This document shows positions 63,073 through 64,000 of a stretch of 64,000 bases of DNA, piece after piece; position 1 is the first letter of the stretch, and each line of letters starts with the position of its first letter. Both the position numbers and the translations under genes were made by a program. The stretch comes from JAEMQF01 sp963850525 (GTDB lineage: Bacteria; Pseudomonadota; Gammaproteobacteria; Burkholderiales; Burkholderiaceae_C). The notes under the pieces were generated by a model. It saw only the letters and a program-made list of their open reading frames with translations. It was not told the origin of the DNA and did no database searches. The DNA lies in NCBI GenBank assembly GCA_963850525.1, contig CAWKLQ010000004.1, positions 868,001-932,000 on the forward strand, given 5' to 3'.

Positions 63073-64000
63073 TCAGGCCCGCGCCAGCGCGCTGCGGTCG
63101 ATCGGCAAGCTGCGCAGGCGTTTCCCGGTGGCAGCGAAAATCGCGTTCACGACGGCCGGCGCGAGCGGCGGCGTGCCCGGCTCGCCGATGCCGCCAGGCG
63201 CTTCGCGGCTCGGCAGAATGTGCACTTCGACACGCGGCATCTCTGTCATGCGCAGCACCGCATAGTCGTGGAAGTTGCTCTGCTCCACGCGGCCGTCCTT
63301 GAACGTGATGCGCCCGTGCAGCGCCGCGCTCAGGCCAAACGCGATCCCGCCTTCGATCTGGCGCCGAATGATCTCGGGGTTCACGACCATGCCGCAGTCC
63401 ACTGCGGCAACGACGCGGTGCACTTTCGGCGTCCCATCCGGGCTCACCGAAACTTCCGCCACTTCGGCGACGTAGCTTCCGAAACAGTGCGCCACAGCGA
63501 TGCCGCGCGCCACGCCGGGTGGCAACGGCTTGCCCCAATTGGCGCGCTCGGCGGCGGTTTCGAGAACCCGGCTGTAGCGCGGCTGGTGGCGCAGCAGGTC
63601 GCGGCGAAACAGGTAGGGGTCTTTCTTCGCCGCCGCCGCCAGCTCGTCGATGAAGCCTTCCATGAAGAAGACGTTCTGCGAATGCCCGCAGGAACGCCAA
63701 AACCAGACCTGCGGCCCGGGTTCGCCGCGCCCGTAAGCGATGCGCTGGTGTTCGATGGCGTACGGGTGGTCGGCGATGCCCTCGAGCGCGAACGTGTCGA
63801 CGCCGCTGTCGGGAATTTTCATGAACCCTGACGCCGCCATGATCGAAGGCGACCCGACGCCGACCTTGAGCATCGTCGGCACGCCGCGTGCGTCGAGCGC
63901 GGCCTCGAAGCGCGCCACCGACGCCGGGCGGTAATAACCCGCCGCCATGTCGTCTTCGCGCGTGTAGATCAGCTTCACCGCTTTGCCGCTGAGCTTGGAC
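63073..64000 (-). CDS. Molybdenum hydroxylase large subunit (isoquinoline 1-oxidoreductase beta-like), C-terminal part
   Basis: The frame is open to the right edge, so the N-terminal part lies beyond the window; 308 residues remain. They show the C-terminal MoCo domain of the xanthine oxidase/aldehyde oxidase family: LIYTREDDMAAGYYRPASVARFEA, FFMEGFIDELAAAA, AVAHCFGSYVAEVAEVSV, VDCGMVVNPEIIRRQIEGG and the end GEPGTPPLAPAVVNAIFAATGKRLRSLPI, in which the glutamate of GEPG is the catalytic base. The pattern is closest to IorB. It hydroxylates an aromatic heterocycle or aldehyde. The 252 bp between it and the GspE-like gene hold no gene. Confidence 0.88.
   Translation of the reverse strand, partial: SKLSGKAVKLIYTREDDMAAGYYRPASVARFEAALDARGVPTMLKVGVGSPSIMAASGFMKIPDSGVDTFALEGIADHPYAIEHQRIAYGRGEPGPQVWFWRSCGHSQNVFFMEGFIDELAAAAKKDPYLFRRDLLRHQPRYSRVLETAAERANWGKPLPPGVARGIAVAHCFGSYVAEVAEVSVSPDGTPKVHRVVAAVDCGMVVNPEIIRRQIEGGIAFGLSAALHGRITFKDGRVEQSNFHDYAVLRMTEMPRVEVHILPSREAPGGIGEPGTPPLAPAVVNAIFAATGKRLRSLPIDRSALARA

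Overview
The window is a GC-rich (roughly two-thirds G+C by eye), gene-dense chromosomal stretch, most likely from a betaproteobacterium of the order Burkholderiales. The pointers are two intact Bug-family (TctC-like) periplasmic solute receptors, many acyl-CoA dehydrogenases, CaiB-type CoA transferases and Fe-ADH/MmgE/Rieske catabolic genes, plus AceK and a beta-carbonic anhydrase. No rRNA, tRNA, CRISPR array, integrase or complete insertion sequence was seen.

Layout. 1-1092: start of a membrane CHASE-domain sensor cut by the left edge. 1320-14256: a catabolic island split by a divergent LysR gene (7011). To its left on the minus strand run a Bug receptor, serine hydrolase, Rieske oxygenase, small conserved protein, ABM monooxygenase, mesaconyl-CoA-hydratase-like MaoC and CitE-like lyase. 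To its right on the plus strand run an HTD2-like dehydratase, acyl-CoA dehydrogenase, MmgE/PrpD, alpha-methylacyl-CoA racemase and Fe-ADH. Together they look like a pathway for uptake, oxygenation and CoA-dependent breakdown of an organic acid. 14321-19582: two tandem paralogous proteins of unknown function, periplasmic Cu/Zn SOD, and a large GAF/multi-PAS NarL-type histidine kinase. 19614-28022: a long minus-strand acyl-CoA/leucine-type cluster led by a MerR regulator (LiuR-like) with a perfect palindromic operator, then thioesterase, isovaleryl-CoA dehydrogenase, carbonic anhydrase, AceK, thiolase, LysE exporter, NTF2-like protein and a second acyl-CoA dehydrogenase.

28089-34619: an MBL hydrolase followed by a small toxin-antitoxin-like island. 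It holds a DUF433 antitoxin with a PIN-like toxin whose 3' end is replaced by a fragment of a Bug gene, then a convergent PIN plus XRE-ImmA/IrrE operon, then an intact Bug receptor, a PLP dehydratase and a flavin reductase. 34694-43210: a frameshifted crotonase, GNAT, DUF1272, the giant helicase Lhr, and a CoA transferase/TetR operon behind a perfect 18-bp palindrome.

43228-50127: a complete ebo cluster (eboF divergent from eboA-B-D-E-C) ending in an overlapping ferredoxin gene. This is the most striking system in the window. 50265-64000: AlkB-type alkane hydroxylase, SDR, peptide-binding protein, a NUDIX-MBL fusion, MetE-like protein, a putative secreted metallopeptidase, a phospholipase-D-family lipoprotein, a GspE/MshE-type ATPase with several MshEN domains, and the C-terminal part of a molybdenum hydroxylase large subunit cut by the right edge.
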